The notes beneath the pieces were generated by a model, which had not been told where the DNA came from, ran no database searches, and saw only the letters and a list, made by a program, of their open reading frames with translations. From Bacteroidales bacterium UBA6229 (GTDB lineage Bacteria > Bacteroidota > Bacteroidia > Bacteroidales > F082): DNA of 43,496 bases. The stretch covers positions 1-43,496 of the forward strand of contig DJWN01000041.1 in NCBI GenBank assembly GCA_002440975.1, given 5' to 3'. This document shows, in pieces, positions 43,426 to 43,496 of the stretch (positions are counted from its first letter, which is position 1; every line of letters starts with the position of its first letter). Position numbers and translations under genes: made by a program.

Positions 43426-43496
43426 CGTGATTTTTCGTCATGCCAAAAAGGATGAGGTTGTAATCAGGATACATTACGAGAAGATACTTCCCCCCC

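Noticed and set aside
1..43496. CRISPR array, insertion sequence, prophage or rRNA operon
   Set aside because: No regularly spaced repeats, transposase, integrase, phage structural genes or rRNA sequences were found on reading both strands.

Overview
The window is a chromosomal segment of a member of the Bacteroidota, most like Bacteroidales/Marinilabiliales. Four things point there. The -7 promoter boxes have the form TAnnTTTG and start codons lack Shine-Dalgarno sequences. There are type IX secretion (T9SS) parts and substrates: PorG, a Por-type C-terminal sorting domain and a gliding-motility C-terminal domain. There is a MurF-alanine racemase fusion. The block porG-uppS-bamA-ompH-ompH is typical of the phylum. 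No phage, CRISPR array or insertion sequence is visible.

Layout. 1-10.1 kb, minus strand: an envelope block running rsgA, a CBS-domain protein, a second single-POTRA BamA-like barrel, nadK, porG, uppS, bamA, and two Skp/OmpH chaperones, closed by a terminator. A C-terminal remnant of another beta-barrel gene lies at the left edge. 10.2-15.8 kb: a PrsW-like membrane protein that has lost the protease residues, dprA, a MurG-like glycosyltransferase, a RIC-type hemerythrin overlapping a LuxR-type regulator with an atypical receiver, flavodoxin, and a small hypothetical protein. 15.8-20.4 kb: a haem/iron operon with two HmuY-like proteins, one carrying a T9SS sorting domain and one a lipoprotein, around a TonB-dependent receptor. 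20.5-21.3 kb: lgt. 21.3-22.8 kb: a small accessory module with a broken mini-gene, an orphan DNA methyltransferase fused to a MerR-like helix-turn-helix, three 10-bp iterons, and a 13-bp direct repeat at both ends. 22.8-25.9 kb: a DUF2723 glycosyltransferase-like protein.

26.1-31.4 kb, plus strand: tRNA-Gln, then rimP-nusA-infB behind a leader hairpin. 31.4-35.7 kb, minus strand: purA, a Fur-family regulator and a RelA/SpoT enzyme. 35.9-38.5 kb: a large secreted adhesin-like protein. 38.5-39.8 kb: an erosion zone with a small membrane-protein gene broken by an amber codon and a class 1 isoprenoid-synthase-like gene broken by three in-frame stops. 39.8-43.4 kb, minus strand: the pdxA-murF/alr operon.

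Most of the window is housekeeping: outer-membrane biogenesis, peptidoglycan precursors, translation and the stringent response. The parts worth a second look are the methyltransferase module, the hemerythrin/LuxR pair with its pseudo-receiver, the dual-HmuY operon, the degenerate PrsW homologue and the decayed isoprenoid-synthase gene. I see no clear multi-gene defence or other large unknown system.
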